Of a stretch of 15,461 nt of DNA, positions 1-6,127 are shown one piece after another. Positions within the stretch are counted from its first letter, which is position 1; the number at the start of each line of letters is the position of its first letter. This DNA comes from VRUE01 sp036376775 (GTDB lineage Bacteria > Actinomycetota > Thermoleophilia > Solirubrobacterales > 70-9). The stretch spans positions 1-15,461 of the forward strand of contig DASUZP010000163.1 of the NCBI GenBank assembly GCA_036376775.1. The letters run 5' to 3'. The position numbers were made by a program, and so were the translations under genes. Under the pieces are notes generated by a model. The model did not search any database. It was not told the origin of the DNA and saw only the letters and a program-made list of their open reading frames with translations.

Positions 1-1
1 C

Positions 2-1594
2 GCCGAGGCAGTCGAGCTCGACCGTGCCCAGGGGGCCGCGGTGAAGAGGATCGTCGCGGCCCTCGACGGCGCCGGGGGCCAGCTGCTCCTGCACGGCGTC
101 ACCGGCTCGGGCAAGACCGAGGTCTACCTGGCCGCGGTCGAGGCCGCTCTCGCCCACGGTCGAGGGGCGATCGTCCTTGTCCCGGAGATCGGCCTCGCCC
201 CGCAGGCGGTGGCGCGCTTCCGCGCCCGACTCGGCGATCGCTTCGCCGTGCTCCACTCGGCCCTCTCGCCGGGCGAGCGCTATGACGAGTGGCGACGGCT
301 GCGCAGCGGCGAGGCGCGCGTCTGCGTCGGCCCGCGTTCCGCCGTCTTCGCGCCGATCCGCGACCTCGGTCTGATCGTGATCGACGAGGAGCACGACCCC
401 TCCTACAAGCAGGAGGGGGACCCCTGCTACGACGCCCGTACGGTGGCCCGCCGCCGCGCCGACGAATGCGGTGCGGTGCTGGTCGCCGGCACCGCGACCC
501 CGCGGCCGGAGGCATGGCTGGAGCTGCCGCGGCTGGAGCTGCCGCGCCGCGTCGACGGCCGTGGCATGCCGCCGGTCGAGGTGCTCGACATGCGCGAGGC
601 GGACCCCCGCTCGGGCCCGCTGCACCCGGCGACGTGGGAGGCCCTGGGCGGGGTGAGGGACGCGGGAGCGAAGGCGATATTGATGGTCAACCGGCGCGGC
701 TTCGCGCCCTGGTTGACCTGCCGCTCGTGCGGGCGGCACTGGGGCTGTCCCGAGTGCGACGTCTCGCTGATCGTCCATCGCCATGCGGGGCGGATCGTCT
801 GCCATCACTGCGCCCACTCGGAGCCGCTGCCGCGCGCCTGCCCCGATTGCGGCTCGACGACCCTCTCGCGATCCGGCGCCGGGACCGAGCAGATCGAGGC
901 GCTGCTGATCGAGCAGCTCGACCCGATGCCGGTCTTCCGCCTCGACTCCGACACCGCCGACGGGCGCGGTGCCCACGCCCGCATCCTCGCCGGCTTCGGC
1001 GAGGCCGAGAGCGCCGTGCTGGTCGGAACCCAGATGGTCGCCAAGGGCCATGACTTCCCCGAGGTGACGCTGAGTGCGATCGTCGATGCCGACGCGACCC
1101 TGCGCTTCCCCGACTTTCGCGCCGGCGAGCGCACCTTCGCCATGGTCGCCCAACTGGCCGGGCGCAGCGGCCGCGGCGAAGCCGGGGGGGAGACGATCGT
1201 TCAGACCCTGGCCCCGCAGGCGCCCAGCATCGTCCATGCGGCCCGTCACGACTCGACCGGCTTTCTCGCGGAGGAGGTCGAGCGCCGCCGCGCGCTCCGC
1301 TACCCGCCGTTCTCCCACCTGGTCAGGGTCGTGCTCAAGTCGGAGTCCGAGCCGCGAGTGGCGGAGGCGGCCTCGGTGCTGGCTGCGGTCCTGGCCGAGA
1401 CCCTGCCGGCCGCCACCGACCTGCTCGGCCCGGCCCCGATGTTCCGCGTCCGCGGCAAATTCCGGCGTCGCCTCCTGACCAAGGCTCAGGATCGCGAGGG
1501 AACCGTCGCCGCGGTCCGCACCGCCGTGGAGCGCCTGGCCGCCGACCGCTCGCTCAAAGACGTCGCGATCGGCGTCGACGTCGACCCCCAGTAG
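2..1594 (+). CDS. priA: Primosomal protein N' (replication restart helicase PriA), 5'-truncated by the window edge
   Basis: PriA is a 3'-to-5' superfamily 2 DNA helicase that recognises stalled forks and reloads the replisome. The frame is open from base 2 without a stop, so the N-terminal DNA-binding part lies outside the window. A GTG at 41 is internal, not the start. Visible helicase motifs: Walker A GVTGSGKTE (about 95-121), DEEH (about 382-393), GTATPRPE (motif III), VGTQMVAKGHDFP (motif V) and QLAGRSGRG (motif VI). Between them sits the PriA zinc module, eight cysteines as four CxxC pairs at about 718-855. Mycobacterial PriA homologues are known for having lost helicase motifs; this copy keeps them all, so it is probably an active helicase. 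It lies 27 bp upstream of def. Identification is secure; only the N terminus is unseen. Confidence 0.95.
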   Translation, partial: AEAVELDRAQGAAVKRIVAALDGAGGQLLLHGVTGSGKTEVYLAAVEAALAHGRGAIVLVPEIGLAPQAVARFRARLGDRFAVLHSALSPGERYDEWRRLRSGEARVCVGPRSAVFAPIRDLGLIVIDEEHDPSYKQEGDPCYDARTVARRRADECGAVLVAGTATPRPEAWLELPRLELPRRVDGRGMPPVEVLDMREADPRSGPLHPATWEALGGVRDAGAKAILMVNRRGFAPWLTCRSCGRHWGCPECDVSLIVHRHAGRIVCHHCAHSEPLPRACPDCGSTTLSRSGAGTEQIEALLIEQLDPMPVFRLDSDTADGRGAHARILAGFGEAESAVLVGTQMVAKGHDFPEVTLSAIVDADATLRFPDFRAGERTFAMVAQLAGRSGRGEAGGETIVQTLAPQAPSIVHAARHDSTGFLAEEVERRRALRYPPFSHLVRVVLKSESEPRVAEAASVLAAVLAETLPAATDLLGPAPMFRVRGKFRRRLLTKAQDREGTVAAVRTAVERLAADRSLKDVAIGVDVDPQ

Positions 1595-1609
1595 GGGCAG
1601 GACAGTCCA

Positions 1610-1615
1610 TACAAT
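1610..1615 (+). promoter_or_regulatory. Candidate -10 box for leaderless def transcript
   Basis: TACAAT (5 of 6 matches to TATAAT) lies in the 27-bp gap between priA and def. Transcription starting about 7 nt downstream would begin at the GTG start of def (1622), giving a leaderless mRNA, which fits the lack of a Shine-Dalgarno sequence there. No convincing -35 box is seen at 17 bp spacing (CCCAGT). Confidence 0.45.
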
Positions 1616-1621
1616 CGACCT

Positions 1622-2260
1622 GTGAGCGACGACGGGGCCGTGAAGGACGAAACCGAGCGCGAGCAGCTCGAAGCAGAGCTGCAGGAGCGGCGCGAGGCCG
1701 CGCTGGCCAAGATCGTCAAGTTCGGCGATCCCGTCCTGAAGAGCAAGGCTTCGCCGGTCACCGCCATCGGCCCCGAGCTGCGCGCCGAGGTCGATCGGAT
1801 GATCGAGATCATGCGCGATGGGCTGGGGGTCGGGTTGGCCGCCACCCAGGTGGGGGTTTTGCGACGCGTGCTGGTTTTCCAGGCTGGAGCGGACAGCGGA
1901 CCCAGCGGGCTGATCAACCCGACGATCGAGTGGCTCTCGGAGGAGGCTGTGATTGCCGAAGAGGGCTGCCTCAGCCTGCCGCGGGTGGCGATGGACGTCG
2001 AGCGCCCGCTGCACGCGCGCGTCGCCGGCGTCGATGTCGAGGGCGAGCCGCTCAGGATCGAGGCTTCGGGCCTGGAGGCGCGGGTGCTCCAGCACGAGAT
2101 CGACCACCTCGACGGGGTGCTGATCCTCGACCGGGCGCCGCGCGCTCAACGCAAGGCTGCGCTGCGCGCTCTGCGCGAGGGCGGCAGCTATTCCCCCGCC
2201 ACCGAGGAGAGCGAAGCGCGGGACGCCGAAGAGCACCGCGAGCCAAAACACACGGCGTGA
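1622..2260 (+). CDS. def: Peptide deformylase
   Basis: Removes the N-terminal formyl group from nascent proteins, a metal-dependent (usually Fe2+) cytosolic hydrolase. All three family motifs are present: GVGLAATQVG (residues 69-78), EGCLS (114-118, metal ligand Cys116) and HEIDH (158-162, two His ligands and catalytic Glu159). At 212 residues it is longer than the usual 150-190: it carries a charged, probably helical N-terminal extension of about 30 residues and a polar C-terminal tail after residue 185. The GTG at 1622 lacks a Shine-Dalgarno sequence but sits 7 nt after a TACAAT box, so leaderless initiation is plausible. A shorter start inside the extension cannot be excluded. It is followed 16 bp later by fmt, whose product adds the formyl group this enzyme removes. 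Confidence 0.95.
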   Translation: MSDDGAVKDETEREQLEAELQERREAALAKIVKFGDPVLKSKASPVTAIGPELRAEVDRMIEIMRDGLGVGLAATQVGVLRRVLVFQAGADSGPSGLINPTIEWLSEEAVIAEEGCLSLPRVAMDVERPLHARVAGVDVEGEPLRIEASGLEARVLQHEIDHLDGVLILDRAPRAQRKAALRALREGGSYSPATEESEARDAEEHREPKHTA

Positions 2261-2276
2261 ACGCGTCGATCGCCAC

Positions 2277-3182
2277 GTGAAGACCGTCTACCTCGGCACC
2301 TCGGAGTTCGCCGCCGCGGTCCTGCGCCGGCTGGCGGAGTCGCGCCACAGGCCGCTCCTGGTCGTGACGCCGCCCGACCGACCGCAGGGGCGCGGCCGGC
2401 GCAGCGGTTCGCCGCCGACCGCCGAGCTCGCGGCCGAGCTCGGCATCGAGTTGTTGCAGGCCGAGAACGTGAACGAGGAGAGGACGCTGGAGCGGATCAG
2501 GGCGGTGCGGCCCGAAGCGCTGGCGGTCTGCGCCTTCGGCCAACTGATCCGCGAGCCGCTGCTCTCCGAGTGGCCCCTGCTCAACATCCATCCTTCGCTG
2601 CTGCCGCGCTGGCGCGGCGCGGCGCCGATCGAGCGGGCGATCATGGCCGGCGACGCGCGGACCGGGGTCAGCGTGATGCGGGTCAGCGCCGGGCTGGACT
2701 CCGGCCCGGTTGCCCTGCGGGAGGAGCTGCCGATCGGCTCCGAGGACGATTTCGAGAGTCTTTCGGGCAAGCTGTCGACCCTCGCCGGCGAGATGCTGAT
2801 CGAGGCGCTCGACCTGCATAAGCGCGGCGAGCTCCGCTTCGAGGCGCAGGACGACGAGGAGGCGACCTACGCCGACAAGATCGAGTCCGCCGAGCGGCGC
2901 CTCGACCCCGCCAGGCCGGCCACCGAGCTGGCGCGTACGGTCCGCGCCCTGACGCCGCACGTGGGCGCCTATCTCGAGGCCGGCGAGGAGAGCCGGCTCG
3001 GGGTGAGGCGGGCGCGGGCGGTCGACGTCAGCGTGCGGCAGGGTGAGATGAGGGCCGAGTGGGGGGCGCTGCTGCTCGGCTGCGGCCGCGGGGCGCTGCG
3101 GCTGGAGGTGGTGCAGCCGCCGGGCGGAAAGCCGATGGCCGCCGAGGCGTACCTGCGCGGTCATCCCGTGCCCGTGCTTTGA
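2277..3182 (+). CDS. fmt: Methionyl-tRNA formyltransferase
   Basis: Transfers a formyl group from 10-formyltetrahydrofolate to initiator Met-tRNA in the cytosol. The product has 301 residues, the usual size. It begins MKTVYLGTSEFAAAVLRRL, typical of the N-terminal formyltransferase fold. The catalytic region LNIHPSLLPRWRGAAPI (about 102-118) carries the expected Asn103 and His105, and the catalytic Asp is in LDSGPV (Asp141). The C-terminal tRNA-binding OB-like domain follows from about residue 205 (ARTVRALTPHVGAYLE). The start is GTG at 2277 with no obvious Shine-Dalgarno sequence, 16 bp after the def stop, so translation is probably coupled. Its TGA stop (3180-3182) overlaps the proposed TTG start of rsmB. 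Confidence 0.95.
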   Translation: MKTVYLGTSEFAAAVLRRLAESRHRPLLVVTPPDRPQGRGRRSGSPPTAELAAELGIELLQAENVNEERTLERIRAVRPEALAVCAFGQLIREPLLSEWPLLNIHPSLLPRWRGAAPIERAIMAGDARTGVSVMRVSAGLDSGPVALREELPIGSEDDFESLSGKLSTLAGEMLIEALDLHKRGELRFEAQDDEEATYADKIESAERRLDPARPATELARTVRALTPHVGAYLEAGEESRLGVRRARAVDVSVRQGEMRAEWGALLLGCGRGALRLEVVQPPGGKPMAAEAYLRGHPVPVL

Positions 3183-4549
3183 TCGCTCCGGCCCGCAGCC
3201 TTGCCTTCGAGACGATCCGGGCGACCTTCGAGCAGGACGCCCACACCGAGCGCTTCTTCCGCGAGGCCGCCGATCGCAGCGAGCTGTCGAGCCGCGAGCG
3301 GGCCCAGGCACAGCGGCTTGCCTTCGGCGCGGTGCAGCGCCGCGGTACCGCCGACGCGGCGATCGAAGAGCTCGCCGAACGCTCGACCCGCCTGCTCGAC
3401 CCGGCGGTGATCGCCGGCCTGCGACTCGGTCTCTACGAGCTGCTCTTTGCCGACGCGACGCCCGACCACGCCGCCGTCGACCAGGCGGTGGAGCTGGTCA
3501 AGCGATCGGGTGCAGCCCACGCCGCCGGACTGGTCAACGCTGTCCTGCGCCGAGCAGGGCGCGAACGCGACCGCCTCGCCGCTTCTCTGCTCGGCGACGA
3601 CTCGGCTCCGGAAAGGGCGGCGATTGCCCACTCTGCACCGCTCTGGCTGGCGCAGATGTGGTGGCGGGAGCTGGGGGCGGAGGGGGCTCGCGCGCTGCTC
3701 GCCGCCTGCAACAGGCCGGCCGAGCTGGCACTGCGGGTCAATACTCTGCGCACCGATCGCGAGACCGTGCTGACCTCCCTGGGCGAGGCCGGGGTCGAGG
3801 CCCGCGCGGCAACAGGGCCCTGGCCCTCGGCCCCCGCGGAGTCGATCGTGGTCGCCGGGCGTATCGGCGACACGGTGCCCGCTCTGATCGCCGCCGGCGA
3901 GCTGACCCCGCAGAGCCGGGGCTCGGCTGCGGTGGTCGAGGTGCTCGATCCCCGACCCGATGAGCATGTGCTCGACCTCTGCGCCGGTCCCGGGATCAAG
4001 ACGGCGCAGATCGCCGCCCGGATCGGCGACCGGGGCGAGGTGATCTCGGTCGAGCAGGATCCGCAGCGCGCGGCGGAAGTCGCCGCGCAGGCGGGCCGTC
4101 TGGGTCTGCGCAGCGTCACCGTGGCGGAGGTCGACGCGGCGGCGCCGGGGATGGCGCCAGGGTTCGATCGGGTGCTGGTCGATCCGCCCTGTTCCGATCT
4201 CGGCGCGCTGGCGTCGCGCCCCGATGCCCGTTGGCGCAAATCGCCGAAGGCGATCGCGCGCCTTGTCGAGTTGCAGGCAGCGATCTTGCAGCGAGGGCTG
4301 GAAGCGCTGCGGTCCGGCGGCACCCTTGTCTACTCGACCTGCACGGTCTCCTTTCGCGAGGGCGAGGAGCAGATCGCCGCGCTGGAGAGGCGGGCTGCGG
4401 CCGGCGAGGCGGCGGCCTTCTCTGTCGACGAGCTCGGGGCTCTCGCACCGGGCTTTGCCTCCGATCGCGATCCGCGTTGCCTCCAGCTCCGGCCCGACCG
4501 CGATTGCACGACCGGTTTCTTCGTCTGCCGCTTGAGAAAGGATGATTGA
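3179..4549 (+). CDS. rsmB: 16S rRNA (cytosine-967-C5)-methyltransferase, RsmB/Sun family
   Basis: SAM-dependent methylation of 16S rRNA (C967 in E. coli numbering). The product has 456 residues from TTG 3179. The N-terminal NusB-like RNA-binding domain covers about residues 1-130 (ARSLAFETIR through VNAVLRRAG). The Rossmann methyltransferase domain follows: SAM motif I VLDLCAGPGIKT from residue 264, motif IV VDPPCSDLG with Cys338 and motif VI VYSTCTVS with the catalytic Cys388. The frame is open further upstream into fmt, but homology begins at IAPARSLAFE. TTG 3179 overlaps the fmt TGA (TTGA), which suggests translational coupling; there is no separate Shine-Dalgarno sequence. The motif IV form PPCSDLG differs from the APCSGTG of E. 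coli, but the cysteine is kept. Function is confident; the exact start less so. Confidence 0.93.
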   Translation: MIAPARSLAFETIRATFEQDAHTERFFREAADRSELSSRERAQAQRLAFGAVQRRGTADAAIEELAERSTRLLDPAVIAGLRLGLYELLFADATPDHAAVDQAVELVKRSGAAHAAGLVNAVLRRAGRERDRLAASLLGDDSAPERAAIAHSAPLWLAQMWWRELGAEGARALLAACNRPAELALRVNTLRTDRETVLTSLGEAGVEARAATGPWPSAPAESIVVAGRIGDTVPALIAAGELTPQSRGSAAVVEVLDPRPDEHVLDLCAGPGIKTAQIAARIGDRGEVISVEQDPQRAAEVAAQAGRLGLRSVTVAEVDAAAPGMAPGFDRVLVDPPCSDLGALASRPDARWRKSPKAIARLVELQAAILQRGLEALRSGGTLVYSTCTVSFREGEEQIAALERRAAAGEAAAFSVDELGALAPGFASDRDPRCLQLRPDRDCTTGFFVCRLRKDD

Positions 4550-4580
4550 GCGGATGGCCGGGAGAAAACAGGAATAGGCA

Positions 4581-4793
4581 GTGCTCAAGCGCGCCAAATG
4601 CCCGAGTTGCAGCGAGCCGTGGCTGCGTCCGACCCAGCTTCCCGGACGCTTCCGCTGCGTGTACTGTCTGCACCGCTTCGAGCTGGTCTCGCAGTGCCCC
4701 AACTGCGGCGAGCACCAGACGATCGCCCGGATGAGCACCACCGAGGACATGACCTGTCAGACCTGCGGAGACTCCATGTTGAGGCCAATTTGA
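4581..4793 (+). CDS. Small double zinc-ribbon protein
   Basis: A 70-residue basic protein with four CxxC knuckles: Cys7/10 with Cys26/29 and Cys39/42 with Cys59/62, consistent with two zinc ribbons in series. There is no signal peptide or membrane segment. The order of knuckles and the FEL...CPNC linker recall the E. coli YfgJ-type zinc ribbon (DUF1407), but I claim this only as a resemblance. The start is GTG 4581 with AGGA at 4570-4573, a 7-nt spacer. It lies 31 bp after rsmB and its TGA overlaps a TTG that probably starts rpe, so it belongs to the same operon. By context it could bind RNA or assist translation or ribosome modification, but no function can be assigned from sequence. Conserved Cys spacing and operon fit make it a real gene. 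Confidence 0.82.
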   Translation: MLKRAKCPSCSEPWLRPTQLPGRFRCVYCLHRFELVSQCPNCGEHQTIARMSTTEDMTCQTCGDSMLRPI

Positions 4794-5476
4794 GCGAGCG
4801 GATGACGGAGCTCCTGGAGGAGCGCCGAGTCGCGCCCTCGATCCTCTCGGCCGATTTCTCCCAGCTCGGCTCGCAGGTCGACGAGGTGATGGCGGCGGGG
4901 GCGCGGGTGATCCATGTCGATGTGATGGACGGACATTTCGTCCCCCCGATCACGATCGGTCCCCTGGTCGCGGCGTCGATCGCCGATCGCGTGCACGCCG
5001 CCGGCGGCGCGGTCGACGTCCACCTGATGATCGAGGCGCCCGAGCGGCATATCGAGGCGTTCGCCGCTGCCGGCGCCGACTCGATCACCTTTCACGTCGA
5101 GGCGACCCCACACGCCAATCGCACTCTGGCGGCGATCCGTGAGCTCGGTTGCCTGGCGGGGATCGCGATCAATCCCGGCACCCCGGTCGAGGCGCTGGCC
5201 GAGCTGCGCGGCCACGCCGACATTGCCCTCTGTATGACCGTCAACCCCGGCTGGGGGGGTCAATCGTTCATCGACGGCTCCAACCAGAAGGTCTCACGCC
5301 TTGCCGCCGTCGTCGGTGAGGCGAAGATCGAGGTCGACGGTGGCATCGACACCGGCACCGCGGGGCCGATCGCCGCCGCGGGGGCTTCGCTCTTCGTTGC
5401 CGGTTCGGCGGTCTTCGGCGCCGCGGATCCCGCTGCCGCCTATGCCGAGATAGCCGCCTCCGCAAAAGCTGTCTGA
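4790..5476 (+). CDS. rpe: Ribulose-phosphate 3-epimerase
   Basis: Interconverts ribulose 5-phosphate and xylulose 5-phosphate in the pentose phosphate pathway. The (beta/alpha)8 barrel signature is complete: APSILSADF (Ser17), HVDVMDGHFVPP (metal ligands His42 and Asp44), VDVHLMI (His78), MTVNPGWGGQSFI (phosphate loop) and EVDGGID (Asp183), ending FVAGSAVFG. The common VPN of the DGxFVPN motif is VPP here. Two starts compete. TTG 4790 overlaps the upstream stop as TTGA and has GAGG (4781-4784) 5 nt before it; ATG 4802 has no clear Shine-Dalgarno sequence. I prefer 4790 (228 residues), but 4802 (224 residues) is possible. Ribulose 5-phosphate is also the substrate of the DHBP synthase domain of RibBA downstream, which fits the frequent rpe-rib linkage in actinobacteria. 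Confidence 0.93.
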   Translation: MSERMTELLEERRVAPSILSADFSQLGSQVDEVMAAGARVIHVDVMDGHFVPPITIGPLVAASIADRVHAAGGAVDVHLMIEAPERHIEAFAAAGADSITFHVEATPHANRTLAAIRELGCLAGIAINPGTPVEALAELRGHADIALCMTVNPGWGGQSFIDGSNQKVSRLAAVVGEAKIEVDGGIDTGTAGPIAAAGASLFVAGSAVFGAADPAAAYAEIAASAKAV

Positions 5477-5509
5477 AGTAGGTCCCCGGGTTTGGACGGC
5501 CCCGGATCG

Positions 5510-5547
5510 CGATGTGAATTGATCGAATCGCATCGTACGTTTAGCTT
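5510..5547 (+). promoter_or_regulatory. Promoter and operator-like palindrome of the XRE regulator gene
   Basis: TTGATC (5519-5524) and TAGCTT (5542-5547) are separated by exactly 17 bp and would place the transcription start at about the ATG at 5555 (leaderless). Overlapping the -35 box is an imperfect palindrome at 5510-5535, CGATGTGAATT on the left and AATCGCATCG on the right around GATCG. The stretch is visibly richer in A/T than its surroundings. A palindrome over the -35 box suggests autorepression by the downstream XRE protein; this is inference. Confidence 0.45.
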
Positions 5548-5554
5548 TCACTTT

Positions 5555-6064
5555 ATGGTTAGAGACTCGGTCGCCGCGCGATTCGGCCGCAACCTCCGTG
5601 CGTGCCGTACACGGGCGCGGATCACGCAGGAAGAGCTCGGCGTGCGGGCCACCCTTCATCGGACGGAGATCGGCCTTCTGGAGCGCGGCGAGCGGGTTCC
5701 GCGGATCGACACGCTGCTTCGCCTCATTGCCGCCCTCTCGGTCACGCCGGACGAGCTTCTCGGCGGGATTCGAATCCCGCGATCCGAAAAGACGCACCCG
5801 ATCGTCGACGCCCCCGAGTCGGCAGACGAGGACATGGCGATTGAGGTCGGGCTTCTCTCCGTGATCTTCGAGGCACACCCCGAGCATCTGAGTGCCGCTG
5901 AGCTGGTGCGCAGGATGATGCCGGTCGATCCGCGCTACAGGGATGAGGACGGAGCGGTCGAGCGGGCGATCCGCAGCCTTCAGCACTCGGAACTGGTCAG
6001 GGAGACGAACGGAGTCATCGTTCCCACCCGGGCTGCGCTGCGCTTTGACGAACTGCCTTTCTGA
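5555..6064 (+). CDS. XRE-family helix-turn-helix transcriptional regulator with winged-helix-like C-terminal part
   Basis: A 169-residue probable DNA-binding regulator. Residues about 7-69 form a Cro/C1-type HTH domain (RFGRNLRACRTRARITQEELG, then RTEIGLLERGERVPRIDTLLRLIAAL). A short linker rich in charged residues follows (about 70-92). Residues about 93-169 look like a small winged helix: LLSVIFEAHPEHLSAAELV, AVERAIRSLQHSELVRETNG, VIVPTRAALRF. There is no membrane or signal segment. ATG 5555 is chosen because the domain begins there and promoter elements lie just upstream; an in-frame ATG at 5492 would precede the promoter-like region. The gene follows rpe by 78 bp and is convergent with the antiporter gene (63-bp gap). 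It may control itself or the neighbouring envelope block; the target is unknown. Confidence 0.8.
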   Translation: MVRDSVAARFGRNLRACRTRARITQEELGVRATLHRTEIGLLERGERVPRIDTLLRLIAALSVTPDELLGGIRIPRSEKTHPIVDAPESADEDMAIEVGLLSVIFEAHPEHLSAAELVRRMMPVDPRYRDEDGAVERAIRSLQHSELVRETNGVIVPTRAALRFDELPF

Positions 6065-6127
6065 CCTGCACGGTCGCCGCTGGCCCAGCTACTGCCTACG
6101 GCAAGATCGTCGCCGCGCCGGCGTCGC

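Noticed and set aside
2052..3311. A 419-codon minus-strand open frame opposite fmt
   Set aside because: Antisense to fmt with all catalytic residues; composition is R/G/H/Q-rich with no family signature.
3161..4750. A 529-codon open frame on the minus strand opposite rsmB and the zinc-ribbon gene
   Set aside because: It is antisense to a well-supported rsmB, has low-complexity R/G/L-rich content and no recognisable motif; long shadow frames are expected in high-GC DNA.
5477..5509. Intrinsic terminator after rpe
   Set aside because: GTCC/GGAC and CCGG pairs are short and no T-run follows.
6065..6127. Bidirectional terminator between the convergent XRE and antiporter genes
   Set aside because: Only a weak CGCCG/CGGCG stem is visible, with no T-run on either strand; too little to call.
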